From IMG/VR virus record IMGVR_UViG_3300037071_005240, positions 1 to 37,636 of that record: DNA of 37,636 bases; one strand, given 5' to 3'. Below are positions 30,871-37,636 of this stretch, in pieces. The position numbers were made by a program, and so were the translations under genes. Source of the stretch: a virus. Numbering within the stretch: position 1 is the stretch's first letter; each line of letters starts with the position of its first letter. The notes beneath the pieces were generated by a model that was not told where the DNA came from, did not search any database, and was given only the letters and a program-made list of their open reading frames with translations.

Positions 30871-32880
30871 CTAAACTTTTTCTAAAAGATATTCTTGCCA
30901 GTCTATCTTGGAAATATCCATCGTAGTTTCGAACGGTTCCAGGCTGCCATAAGAATCCCCAACTTCAATGTCAGTCAGGAAAGGAACTCCGAAGATGTCA
31001 AAACCTTCGAGAACAGCCCCCAACACCGGAGCCGCTATATCCACGAATTCTTTTTTTATTTCAAAGAGTGCCTCATCGTGAATTATTGAGATCAAGTAGC
31101 CCCACCCTGTCGCCTCAAGAACTTGATTGGCCCGAAGCAAAACACAAGCCAGAAAATCTCCGGCTCCCCCTTGAATAATGGCATTGATGCCCTTATAGCT
31201 CTCACTCGGATAGAAATAGAACCAGTAACGACCAGACCAGTAACGGATACCGCCATCTGCTTCAATCTGGCGCATCGTCTTTTCAAACCAGGGTCGAAGT
31301 CCGGAGAAAGTCCGGAAGAACTGATCCTTCACTTCTGTTGCAATCGCATCGATGCCGTGTTTTTGGTAATGTTCTTGGAGACTTTGGTCACTCATCCCGT
31401 AACAAATGCCGAAAACCGTTGCCTTGCTCCACTCTCGATGGGTTTTGTTTAGAGCCTTGCCACAGTCGCCCCACACCTGAATGGCGATAGCCATGTGAAT
31501 ATCCTGGCGTTCGGCCATGAATTTGAGAAGCGTAGGCTCCCCAGAAAGAATGGCTAAAAGTCTTGCTTCCTGCTGCTTATGATCGATTGATACGATTCTG
31601 TATCCAGGTCTACTACATAGAGCTTGACGGAGATTATAACCTCCAACACGCTCACTTCCGCCCGTGTAGGTGGATTCAAGATTATATTTTCGATAGCGTG
31701 CTGTGAGTTGTTGGAGATTCGGATCGCCACAAGAGAGCCGTCCGGTAATGGCTCCTGTAGGGTTAAAAGAAGCATGAAGAAATCCCTCACTGTCACGTAA
31801 AATTAAATATTTTTCAGCGTATTCTTTTAATTTTATACTTTCTCTGAGATCGATGATGGTCGTCTTGAGTGGGTGATCGTGCTTGACCAGAAGCGGCGTA
31901 CCTGTGCTGGTTTTGGTATATATCTTTGCTGCTGGCGTCTTTTTCTTGTTGCCCCACTCGTCTATAAAAGGATTTTCGGGTCTTTCGATTCCGATTCTGT
32001 CATAAATGGCGTCTGACATCTGGTTCGAGCTGCGATAATCAAACTCGAAACCAACACTGTCGAACAGATCGCGCTCAAGACCAACAATATTGCGATCAAA
32101 CTCAGCGATAGCGTCATAACAAAATTTTTCCTTTACTAAAAAGCCCCGCCACTCTGTTTTCTGGAGAAGCCGCAGATATTTCAGTTGCATGGTCAGGAAC
32201 TTTGCCAAATCCATATCACGAATCTTTGGCATGAGTGTCTCTGCCAACTGGTAAGTCACCACACAGTCATTTGTACAATAATCCTCTAAAACTTTTTCTC
32301 CCCACATCCAGGGAGATTTATTAAATCTTTTGTCTGCCTCAGACACATGGCTTCTTTTCGAGTCCGTGCCGAGAAAATGATTTTCTGCTGCCGCCAAAGA
32401 TTTTCTGAGGCGACAGTCTACCAAGTGGGTCAAAATTGCGGTGTCCAGTATTTTGCATGGCAACTCCCACAAACGCAAGCCCAGAAAATGAGCATCGAAT
32501 TTCAAGTTATGCCCAATTAGGGTTGTCTTTGGGTCGGCTGCTATTTCGTGAACTGCCGATCTGAAATGTTCGATTTTGATTGGCTCTGGAATAGCTTGGG
32601 TCGCTGTTGAATAAAAAATTTTTTCTTCTAAAACTCTTTTTCCCCGCTTTGACTTGGAATAATCCATTGCTCCATTCCACTCGCGCTTGTGCTTTGGCTT
32701 TCCCCAATTGATTGTCCGGTAATTACAGATGTGGGCATAGCCGGAAACTCCAGCCTGGGGACAGTGAATCCCGATCCCGATCAAGCCATCGGAGTACCAT
32801 CTCAAACCAGTGGTTTCAGTATCGATGGCAACCGGATAGCCGGAGCAAGCCAGAATATCCTCTCGAAGTAGGACAGTCAT
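30871..32880 (-). CDS. polA: family A DNA polymerase with 3'-5' exonuclease
   Basis: A 669-residue replicative polymerase. Exonuclease motifs: AIDTET (18-23), LIGHNLKFDAHF, and NDCVVTYQLAE. Polymerase motifs: A as SIDHKQQEARLLA, B as KATVFGICYG, C as SIIHDEALFEI. There is no 5'-3' exonuclease domain, typical of phage T7-like or PolA-derived enzymes. The start at 32880 was chosen for the ATGA overlap with the preceding small gene. With the primase-ATPase gene it forms the replication core. Confidence 0.93.
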   Translation of the reverse strand: MTVLLREDILACSGYPVAIDTETTGLRWYSDGLIGIGIHCPQAGVSGYAHICNYRTINWGKPKHKREWNGAMDYSKSKRGKRVLEEKIFYSTATQAIPEPIKIEHFRSAVHEIAADPKTTLIGHNLKFDAHFLGLRLWELPCKILDTAILTHLVDCRLRKSLAAAENHFLGTDSKRSHVSEADKRFNKSPWMWGEKVLEDYCTNDCVVTYQLAETLMPKIRDMDLAKFLTMQLKYLRLLQKTEWRGFLVKEKFCYDAIAEFDRNIVGLERDLFDSVGFEFDYRSSNQMSDAIYDRIGIERPENPFIDEWGNKKKTPAAKIYTKTSTGTPLLVKHDHPLKTTIIDLRESIKLKEYAEKYLILRDSEGFLHASFNPTGAITGRLSCGDPNLQQLTARYRKYNLESTYTGGSERVGGYNLRQALCSRPGYRIVSIDHKQQEARLLAILSGEPTLLKFMAERQDIHMAIAIQVWGDCGKALNKTHREWSKATVFGICYGMSDQSLQEHYQKHGIDAIATEVKDQFFRTFSGLRPWFEKTMRQIEADGGIRYWSGRYWFYFYPSESYKGINAIIQGGAGDFLACVLLRANQVLEATGWGYLISIIHDEALFEIKKEFVDIAAPVLGAVLEGFDIFGVPFLTDIEVGDSYGSLEPFETTMDISKIDWQEYLLEKV

Positions 32881-33056
32881 TCCTGTGCCGCCACTTCTGC
32901 ACCGACCAAAGCGATAGCCAATCCCCAATGCATAGGAAATTCTTTCATCTTCTGTCGTAAGTCATTAGCACATTCTTTTACTTTCTCCTTGTCTTCGTTC
33001 GGTAAAGTTTCTATAAATCCAAGAATAACAAGTTTAGTTTCTTCATGTGGGGTCAT
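32877..33056 (-). CDS. small hypothetical protein, 59 aa
   Basis: MTPHEETKLVILGFIETLPN... is helical and ends in an Ala-rich amphipathic helix (HWGLAIALVGAEVAAQE). It overlaps the genes on both sides by 4 bases (ATGA), which strongly supports coding. No family is recognised. Confidence 0.65.
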   Translation of the reverse strand: MTPHEETKLVILGFIETLPNEDKEKVKECANDLRQKMKEFPMHWGLAIALVGAEVAAQE

Positions 33057-33298
33057 TTCAAGCTCTCCATATAGTTGATATGATGTTCGAGAATATCGAT
33101 TCTCCGGAGCAAGAGATTGACCAAATTTTCCAGGGCTTGAAAACGAAGGACAATTGCTTCGTGAAGGCTGCGATCCGCATCAAATATTTCAGAAATATTT
33201 TTATAATCCGCATCCGTCATCACAAGAAGTTTGTCGTTGTATATCTGTGTTGCGATACCATCAATTCCACCCTCAACTGTTGTCCGAATCGCTTTCAT
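33053..33298 (-). CDS. hypothetical protein, 81 aa
   Basis: MKAIRTTVEGGIDGIATQIY... has a leucine-rich C-terminal coiled coil (LENLVNLLLRRIDILEHHIN). ATGA overlaps on both sides. No family is recognised. Confidence 0.65.
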   Translation of the reverse strand: MKAIRTTVEGGIDGIATQIYNDKLLVMTDADYKNISEIFDADRSLHEAIVLRFQALENLVNLLLRRIDILEHHINYMESLK

Positions 33299-33546
33299 TT
33301 TTCTGTGCCTTTTCTGAAAATGTCAATCTGGGTTACTGCCCAACCTTTTGCCCCCCAATGAAATTTCATGTATTCATACATCTCTGGATCGTATTGCTCA
33401 ATCCAAGAGTCCCGTCCTTCTCTTTCAAAGAGATACCATGTGTGGTTCGGTCTGGTTTCGACTCTGAGAGTTTGACGGCGCTGAAATTTCTCAATCAGTC
33501 CTTGCATATCTTCATAATCCGCTTTTAACTCGCTTGTCCTATCCAC
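33295..33546 (-). CDS. hypothetical protein, 83 aa
   Basis: MDRTSELKADYEDMQGLIEK... has an N-terminal helix, then aromatic-rich strands (NHTWYLFEREGRDSWIEQYD; MKFHWGAKGWAV). It overlaps the resolvase gene by 22 bases. No family is recognised. Confidence 0.6.
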   Translation of the reverse strand: MDRTSELKADYEDMQGLIEKFQRRQTLRVETRPNHTWYLFEREGRDSWIEQYDPEMYEYMKFHWGAKGWAVTQIDIFRKGTEK

Positions 33547-33923
33547 TTTATTTCAGCCCCCTTCTGCTTTTCGATGTACCAAGCCGCCATCGTAGCCGCA
33601 TCTCTAGCATGTTGCCCTGGTATCTCGACTCGCTTTGCCAGCCCTTTCCACTGAGAAGGCATAACGATTTCGATGGGGTAGCTGGCGATGCGAAACCATT
33701 GGGTAATATGAGAGTGAATCGCTTGCATCTCCGATGTGACATTGTTCGGAGGAAGGGCTTCAATCAGAGTTATATCCGGCTTGGCGATGGAAATTAAATT
33801 GTTCATAAAGCCATTTCGGTGAAGTCCTCTCTGTGTCACCGCCATCGAACACTCCAACTCGCCATCTGAATTAAAAATTGCGATTCCGGTCGTTAGACCA
33901 GGGTCTATGCTAAGAACCCTCAT
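33525..33923 (-). CDS. RuvC-like Holliday-junction resolvase
   Basis: A 132-residue protein with an RNase H fold: VLSIDPGLTTGIAIF at the N-terminus (D7 is the first metal ligand), LIEALPP as the second acidic block, and HARDAATMAAWYI near the C-terminus. This is the layout of RuvC-type resolvases and phage crossover-junction nucleases, which cut branched DNA before packaging. The start at 33923 was chosen as the first ATG with a reasonable leader (AAAGGACAAAAACAACAA). Confidence 0.82.
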   Translation of the reverse strand: MRVLSIDPGLTTGIAIFNSDGELECSMAVTQRGLHRNGFMNNLISIAKPDITLIEALPPNNVTSEMQAIHSHITQWFRIASYPIEIVMPSQWKGLAKRVEIPGQHARDAATMAAWYIEKQKGAEIKWIGQAS

Positions 33924-34155
33924 TTGTTGTTTTTGTCCTTTCAAAAGTTAGGTGTAAAGGTATTTTATTGATATTTTGTCCTTCAAACATCAACACATCT
34001 GTTTGATCAACATGAAATCCAAAAGCGTCGGCCAATTTCGCAATCAACATGAGCATGTTGTGACCAGCCGTTCCATGCGCCAATACTTCACTGTAGTGAA
34101 GTGCGTGATGAATTTCCTTTAATTCTCGTTCGTCTAAAATTAAACCTTTTGCCAT
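33910..34155 (-). CDS. hypothetical protein, 81 aa
   Basis: MAKGLILDERELKEIHHALH... is His-rich and helical in its first half. The leader AAAATTTTAGGAGAAAAA precedes the ATG, with a stem-loop further upstream (34194-34220). It overlaps the resolvase gene by 14 bases. No family is recognised. Confidence 0.62.
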   Translation of the reverse strand: MAKGLILDERELKEIHHALHYSEVLAHGTAGHNMLMLIAKLADAFGFHVDQTDVLMFEGQNINKIPLHLTFERTKTTNEGS

Positions 34156-34193
34156 TTTTTCTCCTAAAATTTTTTATTTTTCCTCTGATCGGA

Positions 34194-34220
34194 GTTGCCC
34201 TATCGACCTGATAGGGCAAC
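34194..34220 (-). other. 11-bp stem-loop upstream of a gene leader
   Basis: GTTGCCCTATC (34194-34204) pairs with GATAGGGCAAC (34210-34220) around GACCT. On the minus strand it is followed after about 17 bases by the A/T leader and AGGAG of gene 33910-34155. It may terminate the upstream transcript weakly or protect the downstream mRNA. Confidence 0.6.
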
Positions 34221-34255
34221 CCATTCGCTATTCTCTCGACTAACAACTTTACATA

Positions 34256-34762
34256 TTACAAAGGCATACTTTCTTCTTCAGTTAACTCTGGAGCCGAAAC
34301 CTTGCTTGGGCGACCGCGCTGCTTGGCCTTCGCCCCATTATCATTCGACAAAAGCGGCTGCTCTCCCTCTGACTCCTTCGAAAGCATTTTCTCGGCTCGA
34401 TCAGGCAAGAGATACGCCTTTACCTTGTTGCGGTCATCGTCGTTATAGTCATCGATTACAACTCTGGCATAAACCTGTTTACCCTTGAGCCAGGTTTCAG
34501 CTTCAATATCAACGCCCTCTGGAGCTTCGAGCGCATCCATCAACTGATTCCAACGCCATTCCGATGCTTCGTTCAAGACAATAATATCCCAAACACTCGG
34601 CCCGAACGGTTTGCCGTTTCGGAGTACAGAATAGCGAATGTTCAGATAGTCGTTCCCCGAATTAAGAGAAGTCTTTTCCTCAACATCTTGAACTTCCATC
34701 AAATAAATTCCCTCTCGGTGGAGAGAACCGCCACGGTTGCCCGTGTTCATCTTCCTAGCCAT
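34256..34762 (-). CDS. DUF669-like phage ssDNA-binding candidate
   Basis: A 168-residue protein. The pattern REGIYLMEVQDVEEKTSLNS then GNDYLNIRYSVLRNG and WDIIVLNEASEWRWNQLMDA resembles DUF669 proteins that sit beside recombination ATPases in phages. The C-terminus is hydrophilic with an acidic tail (APELTEEESMPL), as in single-strand DNA-binding proteins. Its gene overlaps the Sak4-like ATPase by one base, which supports a recombination or replication role. Confidence 0.7.
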   Translation of the reverse strand: MARKMNTGNRGGSLHREGIYLMEVQDVEEKTSLNSGNDYLNIRYSVLRNGKPFGPSVWDIIVLNEASEWRWNQLMDALEAPEGVDIEAETWLKGKQVYARVVIDDYNDDDRNKVKAYLLPDRAEKMLSKESEGEQPLLSNDNGAKAKQRGRPSKVSAPELTEEESMPL

Positions 34763-35637
34763 TAAATTTCTCCTTTGGTGTTACTCATCAATGCTTCAAA
34801 ACTATTTGGAATATCTTGCTTGGCAATGCCAAGACGATCCTTCGCCAGATACTTTGGCGTCATTCGAAAACTTACATAATGCTCACCTGAGCCGTTTGGC
34901 GTCGGTCGAGAAAAACAATACCCGATCATATCCATCATACGCTGAATATCCGGCCCCACTTGCGCCCCAACAAACTTGGGGGAAATCATTACATCGGTGT
35001 CATCCCCGAATTGCTTTTGAGTCGAAGCCGCCGTAAAAACCACATGAAAAGGTAACTTTAGGAAAAGCCGTACAACCTTCGAAAAATCTCGATTCGCTTT
35101 TCCGTAATCTGCTAGAGTTAACTGATCGTCATACTGCCGCTTTACTTTGCTGTACTTTTTAACGACATACTGAGCGACCAATAACTGTAGCTCATTCAAA
35201 GAGTCGATCACAATTGTTTCAAAAGGCGGATTTTTCCTAGTTCGTACCATCTCGTAAAAATCCACTACTTCTTCATACCGGCGAATATCCTTGTTGTGAT
35301 CTGCCGGATAGCGATAGGGACTGTATTTTCTGACCGAAAGCATCCCGCCTTCTAAGTCGAGAAAAATCGGTTTTGGAAAAGTCGCCGCCATTGTGGTTTT
35401 ACCCATTCCAGACAAGCCATAAAGCAAAATCTTAATTCTTTTGGTTGCGACTGTGTTGTCCCAAACTCCGAATGGCTCTCCATCGCTTTCCGGCTGCTGT
35501 TCTACTTCTTCATCTTCCAATTCTTCTTCTTTCTCTGTGGAATCTTCTTCCTCATCTTCTAGGTCATCGTCTTCTTCTGTCTCCTGATCTTCTAGTTCAT
35601 CCTCATCTTCATCGATTGCGGTTTGAATCTCACTCAC
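34762..35637 (-). CDS. Sak4-like RecA-family ATPase (AAA_24)
   Basis: A 291-residue ATPase. Residues 8-50 are an acidic Asp/Glu tract. The core has Walker A GLSGMGKT (74-81) and Walker B ETIVIDSL (D145), with KLPFHVVFTAASTQK as the next strand. This matches phage single-strand-annealing/recombination ATPases of the Sak4/AAA_24 type. It starts with GTG behind AAGGAGTAAAGCAA. It lies between a DUF669-like gene and a Cas4/RecB-like nuclease, a common recombination cluster. Confidence 0.85.
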   Translation of the reverse strand: MSEIQTAIDEDEDELEDQETEEDDDLEDEEEDSTEKEEELEDEEVEQQPESDGEPFGVWDNTVATKRIKILLYGLSGMGKTTMAATFPKPIFLDLEGGMLSVRKYSPYRYPADHNKDIRRYEEVVDFYEMVRTRKNPPFETIVIDSLNELQLLVAQYVVKKYSKVKRQYDDQLTLADYGKANRDFSKVVRLFLKLPFHVVFTAASTQKQFGDDTDVMISPKFVGAQVGPDIQRMMDMIGYCFSRPTPNGSGEHYVSFRMTPKYLAKDRLGIAKQDIPNSFEALMSNTKGEI

Positions 35638-35680
35638 TTGCTTTACTCCTTGATTATATGAAGGTTTCGCCTAAAAAGCT

Positions 35681-35697
35681 ATTATCCGGCTTGCTAA
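35681..35697 (-). promoter_or_regulatory. TTAGCAAGCnnGATAAT box
   Basis: On the minus strand TTAGCAAGCCGGATAAT, the same 17-base box as at 23214-23230 with two differences, and sharing AAGCCGGATAA with promoters at 19351 and 20301. A TATAAT occurs about 27 bases further downstream but without a good -35. It lies in the gap before the Sak4-like gene. Confidence 0.5.
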
Positions 35698-35700
35698 GTT

Positions 35701-35904
35701 TCAGGTGTTTTTCCTTACCCAAAGTTTAAAGTGACCTTTTAGACGCCCATCTGAATAAATATACCCTTGTTCGGTAGCCCAGGCTTTGAGAGCCTCTATC
35801 TCTGTCTCACTTACATAGCCATAGTCCCTAAAATCAATTGTACAGATGGGATGTTCGAGCTTGTCTTCTATCTGTCTTTTGAGAATTTTTAAAATTTCGC
35901 TCAT
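35701..35904 (-). CDS. hypothetical protein, 67 aa
   Basis: MSEILKILKRQIEDKLEHPI... is an alpha/beta protein ending GRLKGHFKLWVRKNT. It overlaps the nuclease gene by 4 bases. No family is recognised. Confidence 0.6.
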   Translation of the reverse strand: MSEILKILKRQIEDKLEHPICTIDFRDYGYVSETEIEALKAWATEQGYIYSDGRLKGHFKLWVRKNT

Positions 35905-36647
35905 GGCTTAACCTGAAAAGGTTCATCGATACATTTGCGATAAAAACTACAATCCCAACAGCAATCTCTTGTCCAGTTCGGATAAATTTTTAAAGTTTTT
36001 CTTTGCGCCTTTTGAATTTCTTTGACTTGAGGCGGAAGGCTGTCAAGATAAGCCTGGATAAAATAATCCGATCTGCCTATCTGCTGCCGGAGAGCGACTT
36101 CTTTTACTTTGCCGGTGTCGAGATTGATAATGTTATAAATCAAGCCGTCTACTTTTAGTCCCATCAGCCTAGCCAGAGCCAGATAGTGAGAGACTTGAGG
36201 ATCAACTTCGAGATTCGAGAAAGAATGAGACTTTTGAAACTTATGGTCAACCAGCCATAACCTTCCGGCTTTCTTGATCAGCAAATCCCAAATCCCCATC
36301 AGCTTGATACCGTTGTACTCGACTTCGACTGATTCTTCGACCAGTTGGACTTTCCAGAAATCATTCTTTGCGGCCCACTCAAAATAGCGAGCCAGAATCA
36401 AATCCAGTTCGAGCATGTATTCGAGACTCTTAGGACTGGCAGGACTGTAAGCCTCCCAAGCGTCTGCTATGGCGTCTTTGGGGCTTTTACCCCGATAGTA
36501 CGCTGCCATCGCTAAATGCGCCGCTGCACCCCTTCTAAGCGCCCTACCAGCCATGCTAGGTTGTTTATCCACATACTGCCAGTGATATTTGAGGCGACAA
36601 CGCTTGAAAGTAGTAAGTCGGGTATTGGAAAAAGCAATAGCTGTCAT
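35901..36647 (-). CDS. PD-(D/E)XK nuclease, Cas4/RecB-like
   Basis: A 248-residue nuclease. The active-site run is GIWD (D121) and WLVDHKF (D134, K136), followed by PQVSHY (Q151). Cysteines C17, C229/C230, C233 and C239 fit the four-Cys iron-sulphur clamp of Cas4/AddB-type enzymes. It would process DNA ends together with the Sak4-like ATPase and the DUF669-like protein. The N-terminal SNTRLTTFKRCRLKYHW is the usual start of this family. Confidence 0.85.
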   Translation of the reverse strand: MTAIAFSNTRLTTFKRCRLKYHWQYVDKQPSMAGRALRRGAAAHLAMAAYYRGKSPKDAIADAWEAYSPASPKSLEYMLELDLILARYFEWAAKNDFWKVQLVEESVEVEYNGIKLMGIWDLLIKKAGRLWLVDHKFQKSHSFSNLEVDPQVSHYLALARLMGLKVDGLIYNIINLDTGKVKEVALRQQIGRSDYFIQAYLDSLPPQVKEIQKAQRKTLKIYPNWTRDCCWDCSFYRKCIDEPFQVKP

Positions 36648-36697
36648 TAGACTCCTTCTGTTTCTTTTTCTGAATAAATAATTTTCTGAAAAACTTT

Positions 36698-37177
36698 TTA
36701 CTTCATATAAATTTCATGGGCTTCGATGGTAGGGTCTAAAAACACTTCGTAAAACTTGTAGGAGAAACCATAGTATACCGCAATTGCGTAACTTTGTCGA
36801 GACTTTTGCTTGGTCAAAACCTTCTGAGCCACGATGGTTCCTACGAGTAAATTGTCAAAACTTCGCCCGACAACTACAAGAACATCCTTATCCGAATCAT
36901 ACTCTCTCAGAGCCAGTTCTAGCTTGGCCCGAACAATATCGATGTGGTCTGCGAAGCCATCCACAGCCATCACAACGTCCTCACAATAGGGCTTGAGGGT
37001 CGAATAATCCATACCGGCTTTGAGGGCAAAAGCCTTTCGAAAACGCTTTTTCTCATCCGGATTGATCAGACGCCGCCTAAGTATCTCGTCACGATGAATT
37101 TCATCGTCTGAAAGATTTTGTATTCGTTCTTTACGATAATCCATTTCTCTGTCCTTTACTGCGTAATTTTCTGTCAT
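36698..37177 (-). CDS. hypothetical protein, 159 aa
   Basis: A charged N-terminal helix region (YRKERIQNLSDDEIHRDEI) is followed by an alpha/beta domain with KDVLVVVGRSFDNLLVGTIV and SYAIAVYYGFSYKFYEVF. No family is recognised. It lies between the helicase fragment and the nuclease. Confidence 0.65.
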   Translation of the reverse strand: MTENYAVKDREMDYRKERIQNLSDDEIHRDEILRRRLINPDEKKRFRKAFALKAGMDYSTLKPYCEDVVMAVDGFADHIDIVRAKLELALREYDSDKDVLVVVGRSFDNLLVGTIVAQKVLTKQKSRQSYAIAVYYGFSYKFYEVFLDPTIEAHEIYMK

Positions 37178-37206
37178 TTAGTTCCTTTGTCTACTATATC
37201 ACATTC

Positions 37207-37636
37207 CTATTTCTTAAAAATTTTCTTCAAGTCTCCGGCTGTAACTTTCCTAATCATTCCGTTTCTATAATCCAAAACTGAGTGGATGAGATGGTCAATA
37301 GTTTGTTCTCCCGCTGCTGTGACAGATCGCATATTGACAACAATCGGGCTAAACTCTGTGCCGATCCTACGATTGCGGTGGAGACATTGAAAGTAGCTAT
37401 CGTCATACATCCTCTCGACAAAGAATGCGGTTCGAGCTTTAGTGAGCGTGAAGCCGAATTTTCCGACTTGGTTATTAAGAATAAGGGCGTCAATTTCTCC
37501 CCCCTGAAAAGCATCGACCATCTGATTGCGTTCTTCCATAGGTGTCGAGCCATTTGCCAGAGCAACTCGCTTGCCAAGATTGCTTAATTTGTCCCGCAGC
37601 ATCGTTCCGGTTGCGATGAAATTTACCCAAACCATT
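37207..37636 (-). CDS. SF2/SNF2-type helicase, C-terminal part (runs off the window)
   Basis: 142 visible residues of the second RecA-like domain. Seen: VWVNFIATGTMLRDKL, a GSTPMEERNQMVDAFQGGEI segment, LNNQVGKFGFTLTKARTAFF, and helicase motif VI as CLHRNRRIGT. This is the usual C-terminal half of SNF2-like phage helicases. The N-terminal ATPase half lies to the right of the window. An ATG at 37635 is not a credible start. Confidence 0.82.
   Translation of the reverse strand, partial: MVWVNFIATGTMLRDKLSNLGKRVALANGSTPMEERNQMVDAFQGGEIDALILNNQVGKFGFTLTKARTAFFVERMYDDSYFQCLHRNRRIGTEFSPIVVNMRSVTAAGEQTIDHLIHSVLDYRNGMIRKVTAGDLKKIFKK

Overview
The window reads as part of a tailed-phage genome, or a closely related mobile element. 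The coding density is very high, genes overlap by 1-4 bases (ATGA/TAATG), many are tiny orphans, and there is a full set of phage nucleotide-metabolism, replication, recombination, methylation and lysis genes. No capsid, terminase, portal or tail genes are visible, so the structural half lies outside the window. Shine-Dalgarno sites (AGGAG type) and TTGACA-17-TATTAT promoters indicate a bacterial host. The sequence does not name the host.

Layout. (1) Positions 1-7.9 kb, + strand: DUF3310 protein, ThyX, phage Dam-type methyltransferase, small membrane proteins, ParB-like protein, a second amino-methyltransferase, a Tat-signal protein, a DUF2493/SLOG protein, a Lar-like zinc protein and a LuxR-type HTH protein, ending in a terminator shared with the next block. 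(2) Positions 7.9-8.8 kb, - strand: three small ribbon-helix-helix-like genes with a strong promoter. (3) Positions 8.8-15.6 kb: an unusual island. An AT-rich, inverted-repeat stretch is followed by sequence built from a few recurring DNA words (TGCAGCCG/CGGCTGCA, GGGAGACG, GGGATCGG, GATGACCGATG) in coding and non-coding DNA alike. It carries a MoxR/CobS-type AAA+ ATPase, a very acidic HEIGH-metallopeptidase/VWA protein and three small genes. (4) Positions 15.6-26.5 kb, - strand: many short orphan genes, repeated promoters, a structured-RNA candidate, an amidoligase, and a lysis cassette with a three-domain endolysin. (5) Positions 26.5-37.6 kb, - strand: replication and recombination genes (adenine methyltransferase, AEP-type primase/ATPase, split C5-cytosine methyltransferase, family A DNA polymerase, RuvC-like resolvase, DUF669-like protein, Sak4-like ATPase, Cas4/RecB-like nuclease, SF2 helicase fragment).

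How the genes fit together. The right block is a self-contained DNA replication/recombination module; the left + block supplies thymidylate synthesis and DNA modification. Four separate DNA methyltransferases imply heavy genome modification. The central AAA+/VWA island differs in word usage from both flanks and looks acquired. Its function is unknown; the architecture belongs to the MoxR-VWA class, which includes chelatases, protein-remodelling machines and proposed conflict systems.

Most noteworthy: the AAA+/VWA island and its DNA-level word repetition; a roughly 125-nt minus-strand RNA candidate at 17875-17999, whose helices contain five G-U pairs that only form on that strand; and a C5-methyltransferase split across two overlapping reading frames.
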